Shown piece after piece: positions 26,304 to 35,736 of a stretch of 45,180 nt of DNA (the first letter of the stretch is position 1; each line of letters starts with the position of its first letter). The stretch comes from Clostridiales bacterium (GTDB lineage Bacteria; Bacillota; Clostridia; Lachnospirales; Lachnospiraceae): assembly GCA_020859995.1 (NCBI GenBank), contig JAJBVE010000064.1:1-45180 (forward strand), in the 5' to 3' direction. The position numbers and the translations under genes were made by a program. The notes below the pieces were generated by a model. It saw only the letters and a list, made by a program, of their open reading frames with translations. It was not told the origin of the DNA and did no database searches.

Positions 26304-27671
26304 ATGGACGGACATAAGACAGTACAGTTTTTTCAGCTGGATCCGGAGAGAGTTCCCGGATTCGACAGCTTTACATCAGAGGATTTTGAATCCGCCAGCG
26401 CGGAGGAAAAAAGCTCCATGGTACAGATGCACAAAAGTGTGTCTTACTGGCAGGACGCCTGGAGGCGTTTCCGCGCGAACCACGTTTCCATGGGAGCGCT
26501 GCTGGTGTTTGTGTTGATTTTGGTGTTTTCTTTTATCGGACCGTACCTGATCCCTTACAGCTATGAGGATCAGTACCGCAGCTCGCAGAAGCTCGGCCCG
26601 ATGGAATATTCTGAGGTGGAACAGATGGCGCGTGAGGTGCTCGCGAACGGCGCCGAAGGCATCTACGCGACATCTCTGAAATCCGGTTCTCTGACCGCGA
26701 TTTCCAAAGGAAGCTGGTATTTTACCGCGAACGGCACAACCTACGCCTTTACCTTTGAGTCCGGTGTGGAAAAGGCCACGCTGATCTATGATAAGGACGC
26801 GGAAAACCCGGTCTACATCGGCTATGACAGCGACTATGAGGGAGACGGCGTATACTCGGAAATCACCGTGGTCGAGACGACGGATACGCCGGCCGAGGAC
26901 GCGCAGGAGCTGACTCTTTCCAAGAGCGTTTTCCCGCATGTATTCGGTACGGATTCCCAGGGACGTGACCTGATGGCCCGCTGCATGTATGGCGCGCGTG
27001 TCTCCATCATCATCGGAGTGGTCGCCGCGCTGATCGTATTGTTCATCGGCGCATTGTATGGTTCTATTTCCGGATTTGCCGGAGGCCGGGTCGATTTCGT
27101 CATGATGCGCATTGTCGACCTGATCTACTCCGTTCCGGACGTACTGATCGTACTGCTTCTGCAGGTGGTGTTGAAGGATCCGCTCCAGAACTGGTTTGAT
27201 TCCTCCAGCTTTCCGCTTGTGAAGGCTTTGAGCACGCTGGGCGTCGGCATTGTGAGTATTTTCATTACCTTTGCCCTGCTTTACTGGGTCGGCATGGCCC
27301 GCGTCATCCGCGGACAGGTGCTCTCTCTGAAGGAGCAGGAGTACGTGACCGCAGCGACCGTGCTCGGTGCCTCCTCATCAAAGATCATCAGGCGGCATCT
27401 GCTGCCGAACTGTGTCGGCCAGCTGATTATTTCGACATGCTTACAGATTCCGTCCGCGATTTTCCTGGAATCCTTCCTGTCCTACCTGGGACTTGGCGTT
27501 TCGGCTCCGATGGCTTCTCTGGGTTCCCTTTGTTCGGACGCGCAGGATACGTTTCTGATGTATCCCTACCGCCTGCTCTGTCCCGCGCTGCTGCTGAGTC
27601 TGATCGTACTGAGTCTGAATCTGATCGGCGACGGCCTGCGCGACGCGCTGGATCCGCGGCTTAAGAGCTGA
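26304..27671 (+). CDS. oppC: Peptide ABC transporter permease, OppC type, with large external insert
   Basis: The 455-residue protein has a cytoplasmic N-terminal tail, a first membrane helix (about 68-90), then about 115 residues of hydrophilic, acidic sequence before the TDSQGRDLMARCMYGAR motif and the remaining helices. The EAA loop is EYVTAATVLGASSSKIIRRH. Ordinary OppC proteins are near 300 residues, so the loop after the first helix, expected outside the cell, is strongly enlarged. The start has a good ribosome site (AAAGGAG) inside the end of oppB. Confidence 0.93.
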   Translation: MDGHKTVQFFQLDPERVPGFDSFTSEDFESASAEEKSSMVQMHKSVSYWQDAWRRFRANHVSMGALLVFVLILVFSFIGPYLIPYSYEDQYRSSQKLGPMEYSEVEQMAREVLANGAEGIYATSLKSGSLTAISKGSWYFTANGTTYAFTFESGVEKATLIYDKDAENPVYIGYDSDYEGDGVYSEITVVETTDTPAEDAQELTLSKSVFPHVFGTDSQGRDLMARCMYGARVSIIIGVVAALIVLFIGALYGSISGFAGGRVDFVMMRIVDLIYSVPDVLIVLLLQVVLKDPLQNWFDSSSFPLVKALSTLGVGIVSIFITFALLYWVGMARVIRGQVLSLKEQEYVTAATVLGASSSKIIRRHLLPNCVGQLIISTCLQIPSAIFLESFLSYLGLGVSAPMASLGSLCSDAQDTFLMYPYRLLCPALLLSLIVLSLNLIGDGLRDALDPRLKS

Positions 27672-27690
27672 CCTTAAAAGGAGACAAACC

Positions 27691-28836
27691 ATGAGCGATA
27701 AAGTATTATTAGATGTAAAGGATTTAAAGGTTTCATTTTTTACACACGCGGGCGAGGTCAAGGCGGTGGACGGCATCTCCTATCAGATTCATGAAAATGA
27801 AGTGATGGGGATCGTGGGCGAGTCCGGCTCCGGAAAATCTGTGGAAGCTTATTCCATCATGGGACTTCTGCAGGCGCCCGGAAAGGTGATCGGCGGCAGC
27901 GTGACATTTGAGGGTGAGGACGTACTCGCGTACACGGATGAAGAGCGCCGTCAGTTCCGCGGGCAGCGGACAGGCATGATTTTCCAGAACCCGATGACCT
28001 GTCTGAATCCGGTCTATACCATCGGCAACCAGCTGATGGAGGCGCTGACCTGCCATGACAAGTCCATTTCCAAAGAGGAGGCCAGAAAGCGGGCGATTGA
28101 AATGCTCGAGCTGGTCGGCATTAATAACGCAGACAAGCGTGTGGATCAGTATCCGCATGAGTTTTCCGGCGGCATGCGTCAGAGGGCAATGATCGCCATG
28201 GCCATGATCTGCCGTCCAAAGCTGCTGATCGCGGACGAGCCGACCACAGCGCTCGATGTGACGATTCAGGCGCAGATCCTGGATCTGATGCGGGACCTGC
28301 AGAAAAAGACCGGCATGGCGATTATTTTCATCACACACAACCTGGGTGTGGTAGCAGAGATCTGTGACCGTGTCAGCGTCATGTACGCAGGACACATTCT
28401 GGAACAGGGAAAGGTGGACGACATCTTCTATCACCCCCTGCATCCTTATACCAAAGGGCTGATGCGTTCGATGCCCAATCTGGATGAAAAAGAGCGCACA
28501 CGCCTGATTCCAATCGAAGGCACACCGGTCGATCTGCTGGATCCGCCAAAGGGCTGCAGTTTTGGCCCGCGCTGTGAGCACTGCATGAAGGTCTGCCTGA
28601 CAAAGCAGCCGCCGCTGATGGAGATCGAAGAAGGACATCTGTCAGCCTGCTGGCTGCATGTAAAAGAATTAAAGGACGCGAAATCCATAAAGGGCGCACA
28701 GGTGTCCGCGAAGTTTGCGAAAGACACACAGGCGCCAGAGGAGTCCGCGAAATCCGCAAAGGATGCTAAAGCGTCAGCGAAATCCGCGAAAGATGTGCAG
28801 ACGTCCGCAAAATCCGTAAAGGAGGGAAAGGCATGA
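27691..28836 (+). CDS. oppD: Peptide ABC transporter ATPase, OppD type
   Basis: The 381-residue ATPase has Walker A GESGSGKS, signature FSGGMRQR, Walker B LLIADEPTTALD, and the C-terminal Oligo_HPY region with CSFGPRCEHCMKVC, which can hold an iron-sulfur or zinc site in this family. After about residue 325 comes a tail of repeats like SAKSAKDAKA, rich in Lys/Ala/Ser and absent from usual OppD. Its stop overlaps the start of oppF by four bases, typical of translational coupling. Confidence 0.94.
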   Translation: MSDKVLLDVKDLKVSFFTHAGEVKAVDGISYQIHENEVMGIVGESGSGKSVEAYSIMGLLQAPGKVIGGSVTFEGEDVLAYTDEERRQFRGQRTGMIFQNPMTCLNPVYTIGNQLMEALTCHDKSISKEEARKRAIEMLELVGINNADKRVDQYPHEFSGGMRQRAMIAMAMICRPKLLIADEPTTALDVTIQAQILDLMRDLQKKTGMAIIFITHNLGVVAEICDRVSVMYAGHILEQGKVDDIFYHPLHPYTKGLMRSMPNLDEKERTRLIPIEGTPVDLLDPPKGCSFGPRCEHCMKVCLTKQPPLMEIEEGHLSACWLHVKELKDAKSIKGAQVSAKFAKDTQAPEESAKSAKDAKASAKSAKDVQTSAKSVKEGKA

Positions 28837-29828
28837 GCGAAGGACCGAAAAAGCTGGTAGAGGTGGAAAGGCTTCGCAAGTACTTTCCGGTAAAGTCCGG
28901 CTTTATGAAAACCAATTACGTGCAGGCCGTCCAGGATGTGTCCCTGCACATCTTTGAGGGCGAAACGCTGGGACTCGTGGGAGAGTCCGGCTGCGGAAAG
29001 ACGACCTTCGGGCGGACGCTGCTCCGGCTCTACGAACCAACATCCGGCAAGATCATCTACGACGGAAAGACCATTTTTGATAAGGAAGCAGGCATCAGCG
29101 AGGACATGCTTCCCTACCGCCGGAAAATGCAGCTGATTTTCCAGGATCCCTCGGCATCCCTCGACCCGCGCATGACGGTCGGCGAGATTGTCGGTGAGGC
29201 ACTGGATATCCACAAGCTTTACCAGGGAAAGCAGGAGCGCCAGGACCGGATCAACGAGCTGCTGACAGAGGTAGGCCTGAATTCCGAGCATTCCAACCGT
29301 TTCCCGCATGAGTTTTCCGGCGGACAGCAGCAGCGCATCGGCATCGCCCGCGCCCTGGCCGTGGAGCCCGAGTTTATCGTCTGCGACGAGCCGATTTCCG
29401 CGCTGGACGTTTCCATCCAGTCTCAGGTCATCAATATGCTGGAGGATCTGCAGGAGCAGAAAAAGCTGACCTACCTGTTTATCGCACACGACCTTTCCGT
29501 GGTCCGCCACATTTCCAGCCGGATCGGCGTGATGTACCTCGGCTGCCTGGTCGAGCTGGCCGAAAGCTATGAGCTGTGCGCGCACCCGATTCACCCCTAC
29601 GCGCAGACGCTGCTCTCCGCGGTCCCGCTGACGGATCCTGAGAAAAACCGCAGCCGCAAACGCATCCTTCTGGAGGGCGACATCCCCAGCCCGCTGAATC
29701 CGCCGTCCGGCTGCCGTTTCCACACTCGCTGCCCGTACGCGACAGCAAAGTGTTCTGAGGCCATGCCGGAGCTGAAGGAATATTCGCCGGGGCATTATGC
29801 GGCCTGCCATATGCTGGAGGGGAAATAA
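28833..29828 (+). CDS. oppF: Peptide ABC transporter ATPase, OppF type
   Basis: The 331-residue partner ATPase has Walker A GESGCGKTT, signature FSGGQQQR, Walker B FIVCDEPISALD, and the C-terminal RFHTRCPYATAKC motif. It is ordinary in length. It starts within the oppD stop (ATGA overlap), and a 197-nt gap with its own promoter-like and hairpin elements follows before the binding-protein gene. Confidence 0.94.
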   Translation: MSEGPKKLVEVERLRKYFPVKSGFMKTNYVQAVQDVSLHIFEGETLGLVGESGCGKTTFGRTLLRLYEPTSGKIIYDGKTIFDKEAGISEDMLPYRRKMQLIFQDPSASLDPRMTVGEIVGEALDIHKLYQGKQERQDRINELLTEVGLNSEHSNRFPHEFSGGQQQRIGIARALAVEPEFIVCDEPISALDVSIQSQVINMLEDLQEQKKLTYLFIAHDLSVVRHISSRIGVMYLGCLVELAESYELCAHPIHPYAQTLLSAVPLTDPEKNRSRKRILLEGDIPSPLNPPSGCRFHTRCPYATAKCSEAMPELKEYSPGHYAACHMLEGK

Positions 29829-29874
29829 TCATCCTGGTGCTGAAAAGAAAGTATATGGAAATCACAGGTAATGA

Positions 29875-29971
29875 TTGCTTCTAAAAAATATATATGATAA
29901 GATGAAGCCCGCGCATATGAGTTTCGCTGCGCGAGCACAGACATATGATACAATCTGCCCGGTGTCCGGGC
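29875..29971 (+). promoter_or_regulatory. Internal promoter and stem-loops before the binding-protein gene
   Basis: TTGCTT (29875-29880), 17 bp, TAAGAT (29898-29903). Downstream are a cgcgca/tgcgcg dyad (29910-29933) and a gcccgg/ccgggc hairpin (29957-29971). They may allow extra expression of the binding protein relative to the transporter, which is usual in opp operons. Confidence 0.45.
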
Positions 29972-30025
29972 GGTTTGTAATAAATCAGAAACACCAAAAC
30001 ACTATTTTCAAAGGAGGTTTTTTCT

Positions 30026-31714
30026 ATGAAAAGAGGACTTGCAACCATCCTCGCCCTTGGCCTTGCGGTTACGACTGTAGGAGGGGCGACCACAGCGTTT
30101 GCTGAGGAGAGCGATGAATTTGTCATTACATCAGTCATCGCATCAGAGCCGGAGACTCTGGATCCGAATCTGGAAAGCTCAGTAGACGGCGCAACCTATT
30201 CCATGCACATGTTCGAGAACCTGATGAAGTATGAGCTTTCTGATGAGAACGCGACAGAGGACAATGACTCTGTAAAGCTTCTTGAGGTTACCTACGGACA
30301 GGCAGAGTCCTATGAGGTTTCCGATGATGGACTGACCTACACCTTCACGCTTCGCGACGACATCTACTGGAGTGACGGCGTAGCAGTTACGGCAGCGGAT
30401 TTTGAGTATTCCTGGAAGAGAATCGTTGATCCGTCCAACGCGGCTGACTACGGCTACATTCTGGACGGCGTTGTTCTGAACGCTTCCGCGATCCAGGCTG
30501 GCGAAGCTGAGCCGGATACCCTGGGCATTGAGGCCGTAGACGACACGACTCTCGTGATCACTCTGGAAGCAGAGTGCCCGTATTTCCTTGGCCTTTGCGC
30601 GTTCGCGGCACTGATGCCGATCCGTGAGGACATCATCGAAGAGTACGGCACAGAGTGGACCGATCCGGGCAACATGGTTTCCAACGGTGCTTACGTGCTG
30701 AGCGCATGGGAGCATGACAGCTACATCGAGATGGTTCAGAACGAGTATTACTATGACAACGCATCCGTAGGTCCGGACAGGCTGGTATGGCAGCTTCAGG
30801 ACAGTGAGAGCGCGATCCTGGCAGCTTATCAGGCAGATGAGATCGACTTCTCTTCTACCGTATCGACCGAGCAGCTGGAATCTCTGGTGGCTTCCGGCGA
30901 CTGCTACCTGCCGGATGAGATCGGTACCTACTATCTGTATCTGAATTGCGACAACATCCCTGACTGGAGAGTCCGCGCGGCGATCACCCTTGTCATTGAC
31001 CGAGACAACATCGTTGAGAACGTGACCCAGGGAGGACAGACTCCGGCAACTGGCCTTGTAGCTGCAGGTACTACCACCAGCGACGGCACCGAGTGGACCG
31101 AGTATGTCGGCGATGCAATGTTCAGCGCACTGGCTGAAATGTATCCGGATTATGACCTGACCACCTATTCAGGACGCTGCGAACTGGCAGTCGCACTGCT
31201 TGACGAAGCAGTAGCAGACGGCTATGATACCTCTACAACAATCGATTACGAGTACAATACTTCCGAAGCACATCAGGCAATCGCTGAGGCCGTACAGGCA
31301 GACGTAGCGGATGTTCTTGGTCTTAGCATCACTCTGAACAACTCTGAGTGGCAGACCTACACCAACAACCTTGGCGAGGGCAACTTCGGCATGGCTCGTC
31401 TGGGCTGGATCGCTGACTATGACGACGCAAGTACCTACATCGAACTGTTCACCAACGGCAACTCCTACAACTACAGCAACTGGGTAAATGACGAGTACAC
31501 CGATCTGGTTACCGAGTTCAAGGCCCTGAGCGGCGGCTCCGAGCGTGATGAGCTGATGAAAGAAGCCGAGTACATGCTCTTTGGCGAGGGCGGCTTCGCG
31601 GTTTGCCCGATCTATTTCTACACCGATCCGTATCTGCTCCATGATGGTATCGACAACATCGGCTACACGCCGCTTGGATACTTCATCATGACCTATGCGA
31701 CACAGGCGGAGTAA
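30026..31714 (+). CDS. oppA: Peptide-binding protein of the Opp transporter (SBP family 5), no lipobox
   Basis: The 562-residue protein has a signal peptide (MKRGLATILALGLAV... cut after TTAFA) and an SBP_bac_5 fold: SEPETLDPNLESS, YTFTLRDDIYWSDGVAVTAADFEYSWKR, RAAITLVIDRDNI and ARLGWIADYDDASTYI. It captures peptides outside the membrane for the OppBCDF channel. In Gram-positives such proteins are normally lipoproteins, but no Cys follows the hydrophobic core here; the cut site looks like signal peptidase I. The AAAGGAGG ribosome site is very strong. Codon use favours frequent codons, suggesting high expression. Confidence 0.93.
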   Translation: MKRGLATILALGLAVTTVGGATTAFAEESDEFVITSVIASEPETLDPNLESSVDGATYSMHMFENLMKYELSDENATEDNDSVKLLEVTYGQAESYEVSDDGLTYTFTLRDDIYWSDGVAVTAADFEYSWKRIVDPSNAADYGYILDGVVLNASAIQAGEAEPDTLGIEAVDDTTLVITLEAECPYFLGLCAFAALMPIREDIIEEYGTEWTDPGNMVSNGAYVLSAWEHDSYIEMVQNEYYYDNASVGPDRLVWQLQDSESAILAAYQADEIDFSSTVSTEQLESLVASGDCYLPDEIGTYYLYLNCDNIPDWRVRAAITLVIDRDNIVENVTQGGQTPATGLVAAGTTTSDGTEWTEYVGDAMFSALAEMYPDYDLTTYSGRCELAVALLDEAVADGYDTSTTIDYEYNTSEAHQAIAEAVQADVADVLGLSITLNNSEWQTYTNNLGEGNFGMARLGWIADYDDASTYIELFTNGNSYNYSNWVNDEYTDLVTEFKALSGGSERDELMKEAEYMLFGEGGFAVCPIYFYTDPYLLHDGIDNIGYTPLGYFIMTYATQAE

Positions 31715-31765
31715 AGATCCAGGTCAGCATAAGAATGCACAAAAACAGCGAAAGTAAAACATAAT

Positions 31766-31800
31766 AAGACCGGGGGAGCTTTTTCCCCCGGTCTTTTATT
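31766..31800 (+). terminator. Terminator of the opp operon
   Basis: aagaccggggga (31766-31777) pairs over 12 bp with 31784-31795, with a 6-nt loop and a T-rich end. Confidence 0.9.
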
Positions 31801-31854
31801 ACCCGGCTCAATACATACAGTACACATTTATCAATAACGTTTCAAAAAATGTTC

Positions 31855-33456
31855 TCACTTCCGGACCCGCTCAATCCTGCAGGAATGCTCCTTGCTGTCC
31901 TTATCATAATTCACGCCCACCAGCAGGATTTCACCTGAAAAACGTCTCAGGCAATCTGCATATTTATTCTTACGGATCTGATCAAGAGCGGTTTTTACAG
32001 ATTTGTCCCACTTTAACTCCACCACCATCGCCGGCAAAGCACAGTTTCTGTCCGGCACAAATACCAGGTCCGCGAATCCTTTACCTGCAGGCATTTCACG
32101 AACCACTGTATAGCTTTTCTTCGCCGAATAATAAGCCAGCGAAATCGCGCAGGACAGTGAATTTTCATCGTTGTATTGAAGAATAGATGCATTCTCCTGA
32201 TGAACCCTGGCAATCTGAGCCGCGACCGCCGCCTCATCTCCGGCAATCGTCAGCCGGAGCAGTTCATTTGAACCGCGAATTGCGTCCATCACATTTTCCC
32301 AGCCTCCGTCCTCAATACAGTTGATAAATTCCTGACGCACCTCGCTGTTTGGAATTACGCAATCCACAGCCCCTTCGTCAATTTCCGGAAATTTTTCTTT
32401 GGAAAACTCTCGCCGAGTCGTCAGATAACCCAGATGAATCAGCAGCGTCAGCACATCATCCGCACTCTCAAATGCAGCCATATCATTCTGATATTTCAGC
32501 GGATTGACAGAAACCGTCTCCCCCGCTATCAGACGCTCCGTTTTTTCCCGCAAACCATCGCGGTCCATTTGAATATAAACCTTCAGCGCCTCATATGTCT
32601 CCGTTTTCGCCCAGTAACTGTCAAATTCTCCTCTGAGAATCGCCTCGACGACAGATCGTGGATTATAAACAGAAACGCCGCTGACCAGATAGCCGTCATA
32701 CCACTTTTTCATCCTGTCATAAGAGACATCGTACTGTTCACAGAGCGCCTGCACCTCTGCTTCCGTGAACCCGGTAAACTCCTGAATCGGTCTCGCATTC
32801 ATCATCGAATACTCGTAAAACATGTTCAGGGCTGAATGCTGCCCATATTTTTTGATCGGCAAAATCCCGGTCATATACACAAGCGCCACATAGCTTTTGT
32901 CCTTCAGCAAATGGCGCAGATAGTCAAGATACTGCGTATGAGCAGCCTTATCGTCACGGTAAACGCGCATCACACAGTCCCACTCATCTATAATAAAAAT
33001 AAACGGAATCCCCGTCTGATCAAAAATCTCCTCCAGCGCAAAGCAAAAATCATCCGGGTCAAAATCCACCTCTCGGAACTCTCTGTTTATCTCACGGAAA
33101 AGCTTCTTTTCGATCAGCTCAATCATACCCTCGGCGGATCCCGCTTTTGTCAGGAAGTCCTGCATATTCAGCCGGATCACATTATAACGATTCAGATGCT
33201 TTTTAAAATCGGTGTCCTCCGCAATCTTAAGCCCCCTGAACAATTCTTCCGAATCGCAGCCCCGGCTGTAGTACGCGGCAAGCATATTTGCCGCCATCGA
33301 CTTGCCGAAACGTCTGGGGCGGCTGACACTGATATATAACTGCTCCGTCATTAAAACATTATTCGTAAATACGAGCAGTTCTGTCTTATCTACATAGATT
33401 TTTGAATTAATCGCTCTCTTAAAATCCATATTGCCCGGATTCAAATAAACTCCCAT
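31855..33456 (-). CDS. AAA-ATPase-like / PD-(D/E)XK nuclease-domain protein 1
   Basis: The 533-residue protein has an N-terminal AAA_ATPase-like domain: YVDKTELL, Walker A-like SRPRRFGKS and Walker B FIFIIDEWD. The middle carries the usual FTGFTEAEVQALCEQY and MKKWYDGY motifs. A C-terminal PD-(D/E)XK domain has GFADLVFVPD and VVELKWDK. These proteins are abundant in Lachnospiraceae and Bacteroides; their function is not established, and defence or mobile-element roles have been suggested. GGAGG lies 8 nt before ATG 33456. The shared 31-bp promoter element lies 227 bp upstream. Confidence 0.9.
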   Translation of the reverse strand: MGVYLNPGNMDFKRAINSKIYVDKTELLVFTNNVLMTEQLYISVSRPRRFGKSMAANMLAAYYSRGCDSEELFRGLKIAEDTDFKKHLNRYNVIRLNMQDFLTKAGSAEGMIELIEKKLFREINREFREVDFDPDDFCFALEEIFDQTGIPFIFIIDEWDCVMRVYRDDKAAHTQYLDYLRHLLKDKSYVALVYMTGILPIKKYGQHSALNMFYEYSMMNARPIQEFTGFTEAEVQALCEQYDVSYDRMKKWYDGYLVSGVSVYNPRSVVEAILRGEFDSYWAKTETYEALKVYIQMDRDGLREKTERLIAGETVSVNPLKYQNDMAAFESADDVLTLLIHLGYLTTRREFSKEKFPEIDEGAVDCVIPNSEVRQEFINCIEDGGWENVMDAIRGSNELLRLTIAGDEAAVAAQIARVHQENASILQYNDENSLSCAISLAYYSAKKSYTVVREMPAGKGFADLVFVPDRNCALPAMVVELKWDKSVKTALDQIRKNKYADCLRRFSGEILLVGVNYDKDSKEHSCRIERVRK

Positions 33457-33538
33457 AAGCTTCCTCCTTCCACTTTTGCTGCAGCCGCTCTCTCTTGCTG
33501 CTCCTGTTTCCGATTCTTATTTTTCAGCCGTATCTCTG

Positions 33539-33570
33539 ATCTTTTTATCTTTTTATCTTTTTATCTTTTT
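33539..33570. repeat. Four 8-bp tandem repeats in the leader of AAA protein 1
   Basis: The unit atcttttt occurs four times without interruption (33539, 33547, 33555, 33563), making a purine-rich (AAAAAGAT)4 run in the predicted minus-strand leader. A looser T-rich, roughly 15-bp pattern continues to about 33650. Confidence 0.8.
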
Positions 33571-33682
33571 CTTTAGTCTTTCTCTCTGGTCTTTTGCTTT
33601 AGCATTTTGCTTTAATACTTTACCTTAGTATTTCGCTTTCGTATTTTGTTGCTTATCATTATTCGCAACCTCTTATGCTCAA

Positions 33683-33713
33683 AGCTTACCACGAACCGGC
33701 GAGGGGTGCAAGA
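33683..33713 (-). promoter_or_regulatory. Shared 31-bp promoter element, copy 2
   Basis: On the minus strand TTGCAC (33706-33711), 17 bp, TGGTAAGCT ending at 33683; the 16-base core is identical to copy 1. It faces the AAA gene at 33456. Confidence 0.65.
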
Positions 33714-33729
33714 TATAAATGAATTCTGA

Positions 33730-33758
33730 TTGACCATCCTTTTTTCAGGATGTATAAT
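33730..33758 (+). promoter_or_regulatory. Promoter of the polytopic membrane protein gene
   Basis: TTGACC (33730-33735), 17 bp, TATAAT (33753-33758). The spacer contains a perfect catcct/aggatg 6-6-6 dyad (33735-33752). Confidence 0.75.
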
Positions 33759-33810
33759 GAAAGCCGCGCAACGGAAATCCCCTCGTGGGAAGCAGGAATG
33801 AAAGGATTAT

Positions 33811-35736
33811 ATGCAAAAATCGATACCCCTTAGACAGCAAATGAATAAAGCGCCGGATAAGCCTTCTGACACCGTCAGCGCTTTGGCGGGCAATGATTCC
33901 CGCCTGCTGGCGCCGCTTTTTGTGTTCATTATTGCGCTGCTGCCCCGGTTGTTTTTCAGTATGCAGATGTTCCCTGTGCGGACCATTTCCGATGAGACCG
34001 CAACGATATCTACCGGCGCGTTTTTTGCCGGTCTGGACTGGTCCGGCGTGGTTTCGTTGGCTGGATATTACGGCGGAGGCTTCTCTATTTTACTTGCTCC
34101 CATCTTCCGGCTGACGGACGACCCGATCATTATTTACCGGGCAGCTCTGGTTCTCGTCTCTGTCCTCCAGAGTCTGGCCGCGCCCATCAGTTATCACCTG
34201 ATGAAAAAATACTTTTTCGTGGAGAATCAGGTTTTTCTCCTGATCGCTTCCGTGGCCTGCTCTTTCATGGTAGTGACCAGAAGCAACATCATATACAACG
34301 AACATATGCTGATTCTGATCTCCTGGGTGACAGCATGGTTATTATGTATTCTTTATCATTGCGAAAATAATAAGAAAAAATTTGCTTACTCGCTGCTTTT
34401 GGCGGCGGTACTTTCCTACACGCTGACCGTACACATCCGCGCCGCAGTATTATGGATCGCGGTGGTGCTTCTTGTGCTGTGTTTTTTTATCCGCACACGT
34501 AAATGGCTGATTTCAAAGGCCGCTTTCGTGGCAGCCGGTGCCGCCGGATATTTTTTGAGCAGTCAATTCATCCATTACATCCAAAGCCATATCTGGCTTA
34601 TAAGCGAAGGGGAATCGATCCGAAATTCATCCATCAATATTTCCACCGGCGCGGATCTGACGGATCCTCTTGTATGGAAAACATGGCTGAATATTATTTT
34701 CGGACAGATCTATACGATCGGCATTTATTCAGGAGCAGTCCTTTTCGCGGCGATTGTGATATTTGTTCCTCTGATCTTTACTTTCTTTACATGCGGAAAT
34801 CATCAAACCTTCCGGAAAAAACAGCTGCCTGACTCATTGCTTTGCGAAAATCATGCCGAAGAAACGTCAGACAGCCAAAACGACCTCTTTTTCATTCTCT
34901 CGATCACATTTATGCTGAGCATTGCCGCGACCATTGCCGGGCAGTCCATCTCCTGGCTGTCTTCCGCCGTGTCCGCTGTGAAGGGAGATAGCACTTATGG
35001 TGTAAAAGCGTTCACGTACATCCGCTATTTTGGCCCTTATTGCGGACCTGTGTTTATGATTACTCTGATATATATCCAGTCACATTACCAGGAGCTAAAA
35101 TCCATTGCCATCCGAACCTTCCTTTTGTTCGCGCTGTTACAGACCTATTGGGTCGCCGCGATCGTGCCTTACCTGGAGAATACCACAGCCGCGGAAGAGA
35201 TTTTTGTTGGTTTTATCGGCGCCCTGCTGGACGGCAGCAAAGATATTTATTTATATTTAAAGCCATTCGGCATTTTATTTGCGATGTTTTCCATAGCATG
35301 CGTTTTATTTTATAAAAAGAAGAAAAGCACGGCGGTTCTTCTCATAAGTTTTTTCCTTTTGTGGGAATACGGTTCGCAGAGCGCTTCCTATGATCTTAAC
35401 ACTTCCCAGAAAAACTGGAACAAAGTGTCATCCAGCTACACGTTCATAAAAACCGCGCAAAGCCTGACCAGTCTGCCGGATGAAATCTATGTGGTTGACA
35501 CCTCATCCGCTACAGATCATAACACCTATTATCTGTATCAGTTTTATCTGAACCGATATACGGTCGTTGCCGGTTACCCTAGGGAAGACTGCGAGGAAGC
35601 GATTGTGTTCGCGAACAGTGCCGCCTGCAGCGAATTGCTGGACAGGGGGTATGTGATGTATCAGCTCGACGACAATGAATGGGTGTATGTCTCCGGGGAG
35701 AGACTTATTCATGCTCTTTTTTCCTTTTTCCCGTAA
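33811..35736 (+). CDS. Polytopic membrane protein, probable GT-C glycosyltransferase
   Basis: The 641-residue protein has about 11-13 membrane helices. The acidic loop after helix 1 reads FPVRTISDETATIST; Asp and Glu in the first external loop are typical of GT-C enzymes that move sugars from polyprenyl phosphate onto extracellular targets. A soluble C-terminal part (about 545-641) follows. There is no close family signature I can name, so flippase or other wall-polymer roles remain possible. It has its own promoter, and its 3' end overlaps the convergent glycosyltransferase gene by 32 bp. The GT2 gene at 24800 could supply a polyprenyl-sugar donor (inference). Confidence 0.7.
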   Translation: MQKSIPLRQQMNKAPDKPSDTVSALAGNDSRLLAPLFVFIIALLPRLFFSMQMFPVRTISDETATISTGAFFAGLDWSGVVSLAGYYGGGFSILLAPIFRLTDDPIIIYRAALVLVSVLQSLAAPISYHLMKKYFFVENQVFLLIASVACSFMVVTRSNIIYNEHMLILISWVTAWLLCILYHCENNKKKFAYSLLLAAVLSYTLTVHIRAAVLWIAVVLLVLCFFIRTRKWLISKAAFVAAGAAGYFLSSQFIHYIQSHIWLISEGESIRNSSINISTGADLTDPLVWKTWLNIIFGQIYTIGIYSGAVLFAAIVIFVPLIFTFFTCGNHQTFRKKQLPDSLLCENHAEETSDSQNDLFFILSITFMLSIAATIAGQSISWLSSAVSAVKGDSTYGVKAFTYIRYFGPYCGPVFMITLIYIQSHYQELKSIAIRTFLLFALLQTYWVAAIVPYLENTTAAEEIFVGFIGALLDGSKDIYLYLKPFGILFAMFSIACVLFYKKKKSTAVLLISFFLLWEYGSQSASYDLNTSQKNWNKVSSSYTFIKTAQSLTSLPDEIYVVDTSSATDHNTYYLYQFYLNRYTVVAGYPREDCEEAIVFANSAACSELLDRGYVMYQLDDNEWVYVSGERLIHALFSFFP

